A stretch of DNA of 64,000 nt from Streptomyces sp. NBC_01689. GTDB lineage: Bacteria; Actinomycetota; Actinomycetes; Streptomycetales; Streptomycetaceae. Where the stretch lies: positions 3,906,001-3,970,000 of the forward strand of contig NZ_CP109592.1 in assembly GCF_036250675.1 (NCBI RefSeq), written 5' to 3'. The position numbers and the translations under genes are program-made. A model generated the notes under the pieces. It had not been told where the DNA came from. It did not search any database and saw nothing but the letters and a program-made list of their open reading frames with translations. Shown here one piece after another: positions 1-6,918 of the stretch; position 1 is the first letter of the stretch; every line of letters begins with the position of its first letter.

Positions 1-1
1 G

Positions 2-1159
2 CAGGCCCTGTCCGTCTTCGAATCCGCGCTCCCCGAGGAGGTCGCGGGCCCCTACCGGGCCGCACTCACCAAGCTCCAGGAAGCGGCACCGCCGATGCCC
101 ACCCGCACCGTGCACGCCGTCCTCCGGGAGCGGCTCGGTGACGACTGGGCCGAGCTGTTCCTCGAATTCGAGGACAAGCCGTCCGCGGCCGCCTCGATCG
201 GCCAGGTGCACCGGGCGGTGTGGCACGACGGCCGCGAGGTCGCCGTCAAGGTGCAGTACCCGGGAGCGGGCGAGGCCCTGCTCTCCGACCTCACCCAGCT
301 CAGCCGCTTCGCCCGGCTGCTGGGCCCGCTCATCCCCGGCATGGACATCAAGCCCCTCATCGCGGAACTCCGCGACCGGGTCTCCGAGGAACTCGACTAC
401 GCGCTGGAGGCACAGGCCCAGGAAGTCCACGCCACGGAGTTCGCGGGCGACCCCGACGTCCTGGTGCCGGCGGTCGTCCACCAGTGCGACCAGGTCCTGG
501 TCACCGAATGGATCGACGGAACACCTCTGTCTGAGGTGATCTCCGACGGCACCCAGGAGCAGCGGGACCGCGCGGGACAACTGCTCGCCCGCTTCCTCTT
601 CTCCGGCCCCGCCCGCACCGGACTGCTGCACGCCGACCCGCACCCCGGCAACTTCCGCCTCCTGCCGGCCGAGAAGAGCGGCTGGCGCCTCGGGGTCTTG
701 GACTTCGGCACGGTCGACCGTCTCCCCGGCGGCCTGCCCACACCCATCGGCGACTCCCTGCGCATGACCCTCGACGGCGACGCGGAAGCCGTCTACGACC
801 TGCTCCGCGAAGAAGGCTTCGTCAAGGAGTCGATAGAGCTCGAACCCGACGCCGTCCTCGACTACCTCCTGCCGATCATCGAACCGGCCCAGGTGGACGA
901 GTTCACCTTCACCCGCGGCTGGATGCGCAGCCAGGCCGCCCGGGTGGCCGACCCCCGCTCGCCCGCCCACCAGTTGGGCAGACTCCTCAACCTGCCACCG
1001 TCCTACCTGCTGATCCACCGGGTCACGCTGAGCACCATCGGCGTCCTGTGCCAGCTGGGCGCGACGGTCCGGCTCCGCGACGAACTCGAGGAGTGGCTAC
1101 CGGGGTTCGTCCCCGACGACGAACTGCCGGACGAGGAGGAGTCAGCGGCTGGGGCGTGA
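2..1159 (+). CDS. ABC1/AarF (UbiB-like) atypical kinase, 5' truncated
   Basis: The frame is open from base 2, so the N terminus lies outside the window. The visible 386 residues carry ABC1-family signatures: the Ala-rich loop SAAASIGQVHRA in place of a P-loop, a Lys in VAVKVQYPG, the catalytic loop HADPHPGN and the metal-binding DFG in LDFGTVDRLP. ABC1 proteins are protein-kinase-like ATPases. The mycobacterial neighbour of whiB7 (Rv3197) belongs to this family and has been linked to macrolide tolerance, so the position next to wblC supports a role in the antibiotic-stress response; that role is inferred here. The tail is acidic (DELPDEEESAAGA). A G-rich tract follows the stop codon. Confidence 0.93.
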   Translation, partial: QALSVFESALPEEVAGPYRAALTKLQEAAPPMPTRTVHAVLRERLGDDWAELFLEFEDKPSAAASIGQVHRAVWHDGREVAVKVQYPGAGEALLSDLTQLSRFARLLGPLIPGMDIKPLIAELRDRVSEELDYALEAQAQEVHATEFAGDPDVLVPAVVHQCDQVLVTEWIDGTPLSEVISDGTQEQRDRAGQLLARFLFSGPARTGLLHADPHPGNFRLLPAEKSGWRLGVLDFGTVDRLPGGLPTPIGDSLRMTLDGDAEAVYDLLREEGFVKESIELEPDAVLDYLLPIIEPAQVDEFTFTRGWMRSQAARVADPRSPAHQLGRLLNLPPSYLLIHRVTLSTIGVLCQLGATVRLRDELEEWLPGFVPDDELPDEEESAAGA

Positions 1160-1174
1160 GTCCGGGGTGCCTTG

Positions 1175-1216
1175 AGGGGGGTGGGGAGGGGTGGGGTGGG
1201 GTGGGGGGGGAGGGGG
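1175..1216 (+). other. G-quadruplex-prone G-tract run
   Basis: Just downstream of the ABC1 kinase stop codon the plus strand holds seven runs of four or more G separated by single T or A bases, followed by AACCCCCCC. This fits the usual G4 motif in the transcribed strand, and the last G-run can also pair with the C-run to form a terminator-like hairpin. Confidence 0.6.
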
Positions 1217-1265
1217 AACCCCCCCAGAGGCCCGAACTCACCAGCGGTCCCTGAGCACCCCCGAC

Positions 1266-1490
1266 CTACCACCAGGCCGAGTCCAGCCGTCCCTCGATCG
1301 CCCGCAGATGTGTCCGGGCGCAGTCGTCGCAGAAGTAGTGGCGGCTGCCGTTCTCGACGGAGCAGGTCCAGGTGGGCCGGGGCCCGTCCGCGGAGGTGCC
1401 GCAGCGGGCACACACGATGCGCTGGGCCCGGTCCGTGCCGGGCCGGTCGGTGGTGCTGTCGCCGTCGCTGTCTCCGGGAAGACTCGTCAC
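1266..1490 (-). CDS. Small zinc-ribbon-like hypothetical protein
   Basis: A 74-residue protein starting at GTG. Two cysteine pairs, CARCG and CDDCA, flank a segment with further Cys and His (TWTCSVENGSRHYFC), which looks like a small zinc-binding ribbon. The C terminus is HLRAIEGRLDSAWW. It lies downstream of the wblC transcription unit on the same strand, 126 bases past the preceding gene. No catalytic motif is visible and I do not recognise a named family; codon bias supports real coding. Confidence 0.7.
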   Translation of the reverse strand: MTSLPGDSDGDSTTDRPGTDRAQRIVCARCGTSADGPRPTWTCSVENGSRHYFCDDCARTHLRAIEGRLDSAWW

Positions 1491-1616
1491 CGGCCGACGA
1501 TAACGCCGTGGCCGGATGTTCGCCCGGTGGAACGCACCGCGGGGGTCGGTCCGGACGGACCGACCCCCGCGGTGGAGTGCGTGTGTCTGTGTGGTGCCGC
1601 GACTGCCTTCGGCTGC

Positions 1617-1940
1617 CTACTGCATGACCGCCATGGCCAGCGCACGCCGGGCACGCATGGAGGCGCGCTCGGCTCGGCGCTGCATCCGGCGGGCGGTGGC
1701 CAGGCGCACGGCCTGACGCTGCCGCTCGGCCTCTTGCAGTCGCTCGTGCATATGCGCACGGGCCAGGGCTTCTGGAATGAGTTGCATCTCTCGGGTCCTG
1801 TTCTCACGCGAGTCGATCGCGCTGGTGGTGGTGAAGTCTGGAATGGCGGAGCCGGTGGGCTCACTCGGGGACGGCTTCATCGGGGCCTGCTTCTTGGGGT
1901 CGTGCGTCAGGGGGCGGTCGATCGTTCCTGCGATGTTCAT
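1617..1940 (-). CDS. Arg-rich small protein coupled to wblC
   Basis: A 107-residue hypothetical protein. Its ATG overlaps the wblC stop codon by four bases (ATGA), so it is probably translationally coupled to wblC and shares its regulation. The N-terminal half is Pro/Thr-rich and likely disordered. The C-terminal half is a long Arg/Ala helix (RMQRRAERASMRARRALAMAV) that could bind nucleic acid or form a coiled coil. I recognise no catalytic motif. A role in the antibiotic-stress response is inferred only from coupling. Confidence 0.7.
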   Translation of the reverse strand: MNIAGTIDRPLTHDPKKQAPMKPSPSEPTGSAIPDFTTTSAIDSRENRTREMQLIPEALARAHMHERLQEAERQRQAVRLATARRMQRRAERASMRARRALAMAVMQ

Positions 1941-2305
1941 GCCGTGACCGGGTTCTTGCGCGGGCGGCCACGGGGCCGCTTGCGGGCCACGACCACACCC
2001 TGGACGAACAGCTCGCCACCCCAGACGCCCCAGGGCTCGCGCCGCTCCTTGGCGCCGGCGAGGCAGGCCTCGATCAGCGGGCAGGTGCGGCAGAGGGACT
2101 TGGCGTACTCGACGTCGGCCGGCGACTCGGCGAAGAAGACTTCCGGGTCGTAGGAACGGCAGGGGACGGGTACGCCGAGGTTCTCGATGGCGTCGTCGAG
2201 CGCGGTGAGCGCAGTGAGCGGGATCAAGGTGGGGTCCTCCGTGAGGCCGGGCGGGGAGATCGTTTCGGAAGGCGGTACGGACGGGGCGTGCGCTTCGAGT
2301 TGCAC
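1937..2305 (-). CDS. wblC: WhiB-family iron-sulfur regulator WblC (WhiB7)
   Basis: A transcription activator of intrinsic antibiotic resistance; the family binds a 4Fe-4S cluster and the sigma-70 region 4 of RNA polymerase. Four cluster cysteines are visible: one in VPCRSYDPE, then CRTC and CLAG. The G(V/I)WGG turn appears as WGVWGGEL. The C-terminal AT-hook RGRPRK is diagnostic of the WhiB7 subgroup. I take the GTG at 2305 as start (122 residues) because GAGGAAG lies just upstream, even though the frame is open further. A long leader with a promoter, an upstream ORF and an attenuator hairpin precedes it, as expected for ribosome-mediated attenuation. The next small gene overlaps its stop codon. 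Confidence 0.93.
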   Translation of the reverse strand: MQLEAHAPSVPPSETISPPGLTEDPTLIPLTALTALDDAIENLGVPVPCRSYDPEVFFAESPADVEYAKSLCRTCPLIEACLAGAKERREPWGVWGGELFVQGVVVARKRPRGRPRKNPVTA

Positions 2306-2410
2306 GGTTGGTCTTCCTCGTCTGGTCGTGCCGGCCGGTTGGCCGGTTGGCGGCTGGTACCGGGTTCTTTTCTTGTCCCGAGGCCCCTTCGCTCTGCCGT
2401 CCCCGGTCGG

Positions 2411-2456
2411 GGACAAACAGAAGGGCCGCGGATCCCGGGTGGGGTTCCGCGGCCCT
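2411..2456 (-). terminator. Intrinsic attenuator in the wblC leader
   Basis: A perfect 11-bp inverted repeat (2422-2432 with 2446-2456, 13-base loop) is followed on the minus strand by the T-rich TCTGTTTGTCC. It lies between the upstream ORF and the wblC start, so it would stop transcription before wblC unless it is disrupted. A second hairpin (GTCCCC/GGGGAC, 2399-2414) follows immediately, and an 8-bp hairpin (2467-2485) precedes it. Confidence 0.85.
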
Positions 2457-2479
2457 GAAGGCGCCGGCCTGATCGAGGA

Positions 2480-2803
2480 TCAGGCTGGATCGCTCCAGGG
2501 TTCAGGCCCACGGAAGGCCCACATCGTGTGGTGCTGCTTGGTCTGCTTCAGGGATCCGGCACCGGCTGCCGCAAAGGCATAGACACGCGCCTCTGCCACT
2601 ACTGCCGCTTCCAGTGCCTGGATCGGTCGCTCATTGCGCTCACGGACGGGAAGGTCCGCGAGAGACAGGGAGGACGCCGGCCGGACGGCAGCGATGCCGG
2701 ACAGACCGGTGCCCAGGTTCGAGACGCCGAGCAGGCACGTGGAGACGACGGAGGGATCGGTCATTTTGACGGTGTTGCTGAAGTTGGTCTTGATGCTGAT
2801 CAC
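2480..2803 (-). CDS. Upstream ORF of the wblC leader (107 residues)
   Basis: GTG start at 2803 with a strong Shine-Dalgarno GAGGAGG about nine bases upstream. Codon third positions are GC-rich throughout, so this is translated sequence. It encodes MISIKTNFSNTVKMTDPSVV and onward, ending EPWSDPA, and matches no family I know. It lies inside the transcript between the wblC promoter and the attenuator. Its stop codon (2480-2482) falls inside the small hairpin 2467-2485, 23 bases before the attenuator stem. This is the geometry expected of a translated sensor: a ribosome stalled near its end would block the upstream hairpins and change whether the attenuator forms. It may also make a stable protein. 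Confidence 0.75.
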   Translation of the reverse strand: MISIKTNFSNTVKMTDPSVVSTCLLGVSNLGTGLSGIAAVRPASSLSLADLPVRERNERPIQALEAAVVAEARVYAFAAAGAGSLKQTKQHHTMWAFRGPEPWSDPA

Positions 2804-2869
2804 TGGAATCGCCTCCTCTCGGCGTCTTGGGGGACCGGTGGTGAGCCAGTCCGACGGATGTTAAGTACA

Positions 2870-2910
2870 GCACGGAACCAGGGCTTCGGAGAAGCCCGCC
2901 GCTTCCGTGC
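2870..2910 (-). other. Nested hairpin at the 5' end of the wblC leader
   Basis: Two stacked perfect inverted repeats: outer 8 bp (2870-2877 with 2903-2910, GCACGGAA/TTCCGTGC) and inner 7 bp (GGGCTTC/GAAGCCC, 2881-2897). It starts almost exactly at the predicted transcription start and could protect the 5' end. It might instead be the terminator of uvrD2, which ends 58 bases upstream. Confidence 0.55.
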
Positions 2911-2914
2911 TAAG

Positions 2915-2955
2915 AACCTATGGGGATTGCCGGGGCATGCGCAAACTATTTTTTC
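2915..2955 (-). promoter_or_regulatory. wblC promoter with AT-rich WhiB7 element
   Basis: On the minus strand a -35 TTGCGC (2939-2944) and a -10 TAGGTT (2915-2920) are spaced by 18 bases. An A/T block, GAAAAAATAGT, abuts the -35 on its upstream side. WhiB7-dependent promoters are known for an AT-rich block next to the -35, bound by the AT-hook, so this is a likely autoregulated promoter. Transcription would start near 2908. Confidence 0.7.
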
Positions 2956-2967
2956 GACGAGTTTGAA

Positions 2968-5163
2968 TCAGTCGTCCTGCGTGCTCTCGCCGGGCTCTTG
3001 GCCTGCGCAGATGGCCAGAACGTCGGCTCCGAAGCGGTTGAGCTTGCGCACTCCGACTCCGGGGATCCGGGCGAGCTCTCTCTCGTCGTCGGGCACGGTC
3101 TCGGCGATGGCCATGAGCGTCTTGTCGGTGAAGACGCAGAACGCGGGCTGACCGCTGCGCTGCGCCTGCACCGCCCGCCACTCGCGCAGTCGTTCGTAGA
3201 GGCCCTCGTCCATGTCGGAGGGGCAGTCGTCGCAGCGCATCAGTTTCATCTCGCCGGCGTCGGTGAGTGTGCGGCCGCAGACGCGGCAGCGGGCCGGGGT
3301 CCGGCTGGTCCGCCGTACGGCGGTGCCTCCGCTGCTTCCGATGCCTCGTTCGACGCCTCCTGGACCGGCTCCGCCGGTGCGCTTCGTGGTGGTGACGGAG
3401 CCGGGGCGCAGTCCGTCGAGGAAGCGGCTGGGCCGGCGGTTGGCTCTGCCGCCGGGCGAGCGGGACAGGGCCCAGGAGACGAAGAGGTGTTCTCTGGCGC
3501 GGGTGACGCCGACGTAGAGGAGGCGGCGTTCCTCTTCGATCTGCTCGTCGGTCTTTGCGTAGGTGATCGGCATCATGCCCTCGGCGACGCCGACGAGGAA
3601 GACGACGTCCCACTCCAGTCCTTTGGCGGAGTGCAGTGAGGCGAGGGTGACGCCCTGGACGGTCGGGGCGTGCTGGGCGCCCGCGCGTTCGTCGAGTTCG
3701 GCGACCAGGTCGCCGAGGGTGGCGCCGGGCTTGGCGGCGGCGAAGTCCTGGGCGAGGTGGACGAGGGCGGCCAGTGATTCCCAGCGCTCCCTGACCGCGC
3801 CGGAGCCGGCCGGGGGCTGGCCGGTCCAGCCTTCGCCGGAGAGTACGGCGCGGACCTGGGAGGGCAGGTCGACGGCGTCGTCGAGGAGGGAGTCGTTGGC
3901 TCCGAAGCGCGCGGCCGCGCGGAGGGCCGCTCCGGCTTTGCGCACTTCGGGGCGGTCGAAGAACCGCTCGGCGCCACGCAGCTGGTAGGGCACTCCGGCG
4001 TCGGCGAGTGCCTGTTCGTAGATCTCGGACTGGGAGTTCGTACGGAAGAGGACGGCGATCTCGCCCGCGGGGACGCCTGAGGCGATGAGGTCGCGGATGC
4101 GGCGGGCGGCGCCTTCCGCCTCGGCGGGTTCGTCGGTGTGTTCGGCGTAGACGGGCTCGGGGCCGGAGGCGCGCTGGGAGATCAGTTCCAGGCGGTGGTC
4201 GGCGGCGCGGCCGCGGGCCTGGGAGAGCAGGCCGTTGGCGAGGTGGACGACCTGGGGTGAGGAGCGGTAGTCGCGGACGAGCTTGACGACGGTGGCTCCG
4301 GGGTGGCGGATGCGGAAGTCGAGAAGGTGGTCGGGAGTTGCACCGGTGAACGAATAGATGGTCTGGCTGGCGTCGCCGACGACGCAGAGGGTGTCGCGTT
4401 CGCCGAGCCACAGTTCGAGCAGGCGTTGCTGGAGGGGGCTGACGTCCTGGTACTCGTCGACGACGAAGTGCTGGTACTGGGAGCGGACCTGGTCGGCGAT
4501 GTCGTGGCGGTCCTGGAGGATGCCGACGGTGAGCAGCAGGACGTCTTCGAAGTCGATGAGCGAGCGGTCCCGCTTGACGTCTTCGTACGTGGCGTACAGC
4601 TGTGCGATCTCCGCGGGGTCGCGGGGGGATTCGCGGCCGGTCTTGGCGGCGGCGGCCGCGTAGTCGGAGGGGACGGTCTGGGTGACCTTGGACCATTCGA
4701 TCTCGGCTGTGACGTCGCGGAGCTCGCCGCGGTCGAGGCGGATGCGGCAGGCGGCGGCCGCGTCGGCGACGAGCTGGATCTTGCGGTCGACGAGTCGGGG
4801 GAGGCTGCCGCCGACTGCTTTCGGCCAGAAGTACTGGAGCTGGCGCAGGGCCGCGGAGTGGAAGGTGCGGGCCTGGACTCCGCCGGCGCCGAGCTGGCGG
4901 AGCCGGCCACGCATCTCGCCCGCGGCGCGGTTGGTGAAGGTGACGGCGAGCACGCTGGAGGGCTGGAGGATTCCGGCGCGTACGCCGTAGGCGATGCGGT
5001 GGGTGATCGCTCGCGTCTTGCCCGTGCCGGCTCCTGCCAGCACGCACACCGGTCCGTGCAGGGCGGTGGCGACCGCGCGCTGCTCGGGGTCGAGCCCGTC
5101 GAGCACCGCGTCGGCCGTGTCCGGAACCTGCGGGAAGAGGGTGGAGTGCGTTGCTGCTGTCAC
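2968..5163 (-). CDS. uvrD2: ATP-dependent DNA helicase UvrD2
   Basis: A superfamily 1A 3'-5' DNA helicase of 731 residues from a GTG start; the frame is open further upstream but loses family resemblance. Walker A AGAGTGKT is at about residues 43-50. DEYQD is motif II, HSAKGLEWD motif V and YVGVTRAREH motif VI. A tetracysteine module (CRVCG then CDDC) and a C-terminal HRDC domain (IPGVGVRKLNRFG) follow; this arrangement distinguishes mycobacterial-type UvrD2 from UvrD1/PcrA. Its expected role is DNA unwinding in repair or replication. It is divergent from the mycoredoxin gene, with about 200 bases between them. Confidence 0.92.
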   Translation of the reverse strand: MTAATHSTLFPQVPDTADAVLDGLDPEQRAVATALHGPVCVLAGAGTGKTRAITHRIAYGVRAGILQPSSVLAVTFTNRAAGEMRGRLRQLGAGGVQARTFHSAALRQLQYFWPKAVGGSLPRLVDRKIQLVADAAAACRIRLDRGELRDVTAEIEWSKVTQTVPSDYAAAAAKTGRESPRDPAEIAQLYATYEDVKRDRSLIDFEDVLLLTVGILQDRHDIADQVRSQYQHFVVDEYQDVSPLQQRLLELWLGERDTLCVVGDASQTIYSFTGATPDHLLDFRIRHPGATVVKLVRDYRSSPQVVHLANGLLSQARGRAADHRLELISQRASGPEPVYAEHTDEPAEAEGAARRIRDLIASGVPAGEIAVLFRTNSQSEIYEQALADAGVPYQLRGAERFFDRPEVRKAGAALRAAARFGANDSLLDDAVDLPSQVRAVLSGEGWTGQPPAGSGAVRERWESLAALVHLAQDFAAAKPGATLGDLVAELDERAGAQHAPTVQGVTLASLHSAKGLEWDVVFLVGVAEGMMPITYAKTDEQIEEERRLLYVGVTRAREHLFVSWALSRSPGGRANRRPSRFLDGLRPGSVTTTKRTGGAGPGGVERGIGSSGGTAVRRTSRTPARCRVCGRTLTDAGEMKLMRCDDCPSDMDEGLYERLREWRAVQAQRSGQPAFCVFTDKTLMAIAETVPDDERELARIPGVGVRKLNRFGADVLAICAGQEPGESTQDD

Positions 5164-5202
5164 CCCGCCATGCTGCCAGGTCTCCGGGGGCGGGTGAGTC
5201 GG

Positions 5203-5211
5203 TTGTCCACA
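5203..5211 (+). promoter_or_regulatory. DnaA-box match between uvrD2 and mrx1
   Basis: TTGTCCACA is a perfect match to the preferred high-GC actinobacterial DnaA box and lies in the divergent uvrD2/mycoredoxin promoter region. It is a single copy, so not an origin, and binding is unproven. Confidence 0.4.
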
Positions 5212-5359
5212 GGGAGGGTGTTGTGGTCGTACTAATACGGCAGTCGTCGGGGGTGCCGGTGTACGGGGCAGGGGTACCCGGGGGCGGGAATGGTGGGTGT
5301 CCGACGTACGTTCCCCTTCTGCGATGAAGCACCCCCAGCAGTAGAGGAGCGCGAGAGAC

Positions 5360-5617
5360 ATGCCGGGCACTGTGACGATGTACAGCACCACGTGGTGCGG
5401 ATACTGCACGCGGCTGAAGGGTCAGCTGGACCGTGAGGGCATCACGTACAAGGAGATCAACATCGAGCACGACCCGGCGTCCGCGGCGTTCGTGGAGAAG
5501 GCGAACGGCGGGAACCAGACCGTTCCGACGGTCCAGGTGGTCCCCTCGAACGGCGGGGTCGAGGTCGTGATGACCAACCCGAGTCTCGCTCAGGTGAAGC
5601 GCGCGCTCGGCGTCTGA
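5360..5617 (+). CDS. mrx1: Mycoredoxin (glutaredoxin-like thiol reductase)
   Basis: An 85-residue glutaredoxin-fold protein with the active site WCGYC at residues 12-16, the cis-Pro motif TVPTVQ and no other domains. Mycoredoxin-1 reduces mixed disulfides between proteins and mycothiol, the actinobacterial glutathione substitute, in the cytoplasm. The start has GAGGAG upstream. It sits between uvrD2 and nudC, matching the order around Rv3198A. Two terminator hairpins follow. Confidence 0.9.
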   Translation: MPGTVTMYSTTWCGYCTRLKGQLDREGITYKEINIEHDPASAAFVEKANGGNQTVPTVQVVPSNGGVEVVMTNPSLAQVKRALGV

Positions 5618-5618
5618 T

Positions 5619-5649
5619 CCGGGAGCAGGCGCTCGGCGTCTGCTCCCGG
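5619..5649 (+). terminator. Terminator hairpin after mycoredoxin
   Basis: Perfect 10-bp stem (5619-5628 with 5640-5649, CCGGGAGCAG/CTGCTCCCGG) and an 11-base loop, starting three bases after the TGA. Confidence 0.75.
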
Positions 5650-5684
5650 GGTACTTGCCCGGCGTCCGACCGGGAGTACCCGAA

Positions 5685-5730
5685 CGAGACCCCGCCCGAT
5701 GATCACGGGCGCGGGTCTCGTCGGCGTTTT
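5685..5730. terminator. Second hairpin between convergent mrx1 and nudC
   Basis: Stem CGAGACCC/GGGTCTCG (5685-5692 with 5713-5720), extended inside by GCCCG/CGGGC, followed on the plus strand by TCGGCGTTTT. It lies between convergent genes and may act in both directions. Confidence 0.65.
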
Positions 5731-5835
5731 CGCCGCCGGCCGGTGGCTGCCGTCACCGGCGTGGTGACGGCGGTCGCTCGATGTCGGGCCGGTTGGAGGC
5801 TCGCGGTCCGGGCCATCCGTCGTCGTGCCGGGCGG

Positions 5836-6777
5836 TCAGGCCTCTCTGCGGGGCAGGGGCTTCCCGTACCAGAGTTCGATCAGGCGGGCCGCGATGGAGA
5901 TGCCGTACGGCGGGAGCACCTCACCCGACTCGAAGGCGGTGCGCAGGTCCTCGCGGGAGAACCAGCGGGCTTCCTGGATCTCCTCGCCGTCGACGTTGAT
6001 CTCCCGGGAGGTGGCGCGGGCCATGAAGCCGAGCATGAGGCTGGAGGGGAAGGGCCAGGGCTGGCTGGCGACGTATTCGACCTCGCCGACGGTGATGCCC
6101 GCCTCCTCGAAGACCTCCCGGCGTACGGACTGCTCGATGGATTCGCCGGGTTCGACGAAGCCGGCGAGCGTCGAGAAGCGGCCTTCGGGCCAGTGCACCT
6201 GGCGGCCGAGGAGGATGCGGTCCTCGTCGTCGGTGACCGCCATGATCACGGCGGGGTCGGTGCGGGGGTAGTGCTCGGCGCCGCAGGCGGGGCAGCGGCG
6301 GATGTGGCCGGCCGCGGCGATCACGGTGCGTTCGCCGCAGCGTGAGCAGAAGCGGTGCAGTCGCTGCCAGTTCTCCAGAGCGACGGCGTGGACCATGAGG
6401 CCGGCGTCGCGGGGGGAGAGCAGGAGTCCCGCCTCGCGCAGGCCGGCGGGGCGGGCGGACTGGTCGATGCGGCCGGGCAGTGCGTCCTTCTGGAGTGCGA
6501 AATAGCTCACACCGTCGTCGTCCGTGCCGAGGAAGTACCGGTGTGCCTCGGTGAGGGGGGCCTCGAAGGAGGCGGTCATGACGAGTTCGGTGGTGCCGTC
6601 CGCGGTCTCGTCGATGAGGACCTGACCACCGGAGACCACGAAGGCGCGGGTCGTGGGGTGGCTCCAGGCCGCCGCGAGCCAGGCCTCGTCGAGCCGGTGG
6701 TGGGCGGCCCGGTCGATGCCGCTCGGGGCGGTGAGCGAGATGGGACGGTCGGCGGTGCGGTCGGTCCAGGTGGTCAC
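5836..6777 (-). CDS. nudC: NAD(+)/NADH pyrophosphatase NudC (Nudix)
   Basis: It hydrolyses NAD(H) to NMN(H) and AMP, and the family can also remove NAD caps from RNA. An N-terminal domain is followed by a four-Cys zinc site (CSRCG, CPACG), then the Nudix helix with GFVEPGES, REVFEEAG and the NADH-specific SQPWPFPSS motif. I prefer GTG 6777 (GGAAG five bases upstream; 313 residues) to the TTG at 6789. It lies downstream of, and probably separate from, the M20 peptidase on the same strand. A mononuclear function in redox cofactor turnover fits the neighbouring mycoredoxin. Confidence 0.92.
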   Translation of the reverse strand: MTTWTDRTADRPISLTAPSGIDRAAHHRLDEAWLAAAWSHPTTRAFVVSGGQVLIDETADGTTELVMTASFEAPLTEAHRYFLGTDDDGVSYFALQKDALPGRIDQSARPAGLREAGLLLSPRDAGLMVHAVALENWQRLHRFCSRCGERTVIAAAGHIRRCPACGAEHYPRTDPAVIMAVTDDEDRILLGRQVHWPEGRFSTLAGFVEPGESIEQSVRREVFEEAGITVGEVEYVASQPWPFPSSLMLGFMARATSREINVDGEEIQEARWFSREDLRTAFESGEVLPPYGISIAARLIELWYGKPLPRREA

Positions 6778-6918
6778 GGGTGCTTCCAACTCCCCCGGTG
6801 GAACGGTTATTTCGGCGGGCGGTTCAGCAGGACGTACGGCGGGGCGGGCGTGCGGGGTGGTGCGCGGGGCGGTCTTCTGGGTGTGAATGGGGCTTCTTCC
6901 GGATGTGGACGGGCTTCT

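Noticed and set aside
2918..5470. 850-codon minus-strand frame over uvrD2
   Set aside because: Arg/Pro-rich shadow in another frame; the uvrD2 frame holds all helicase motifs.
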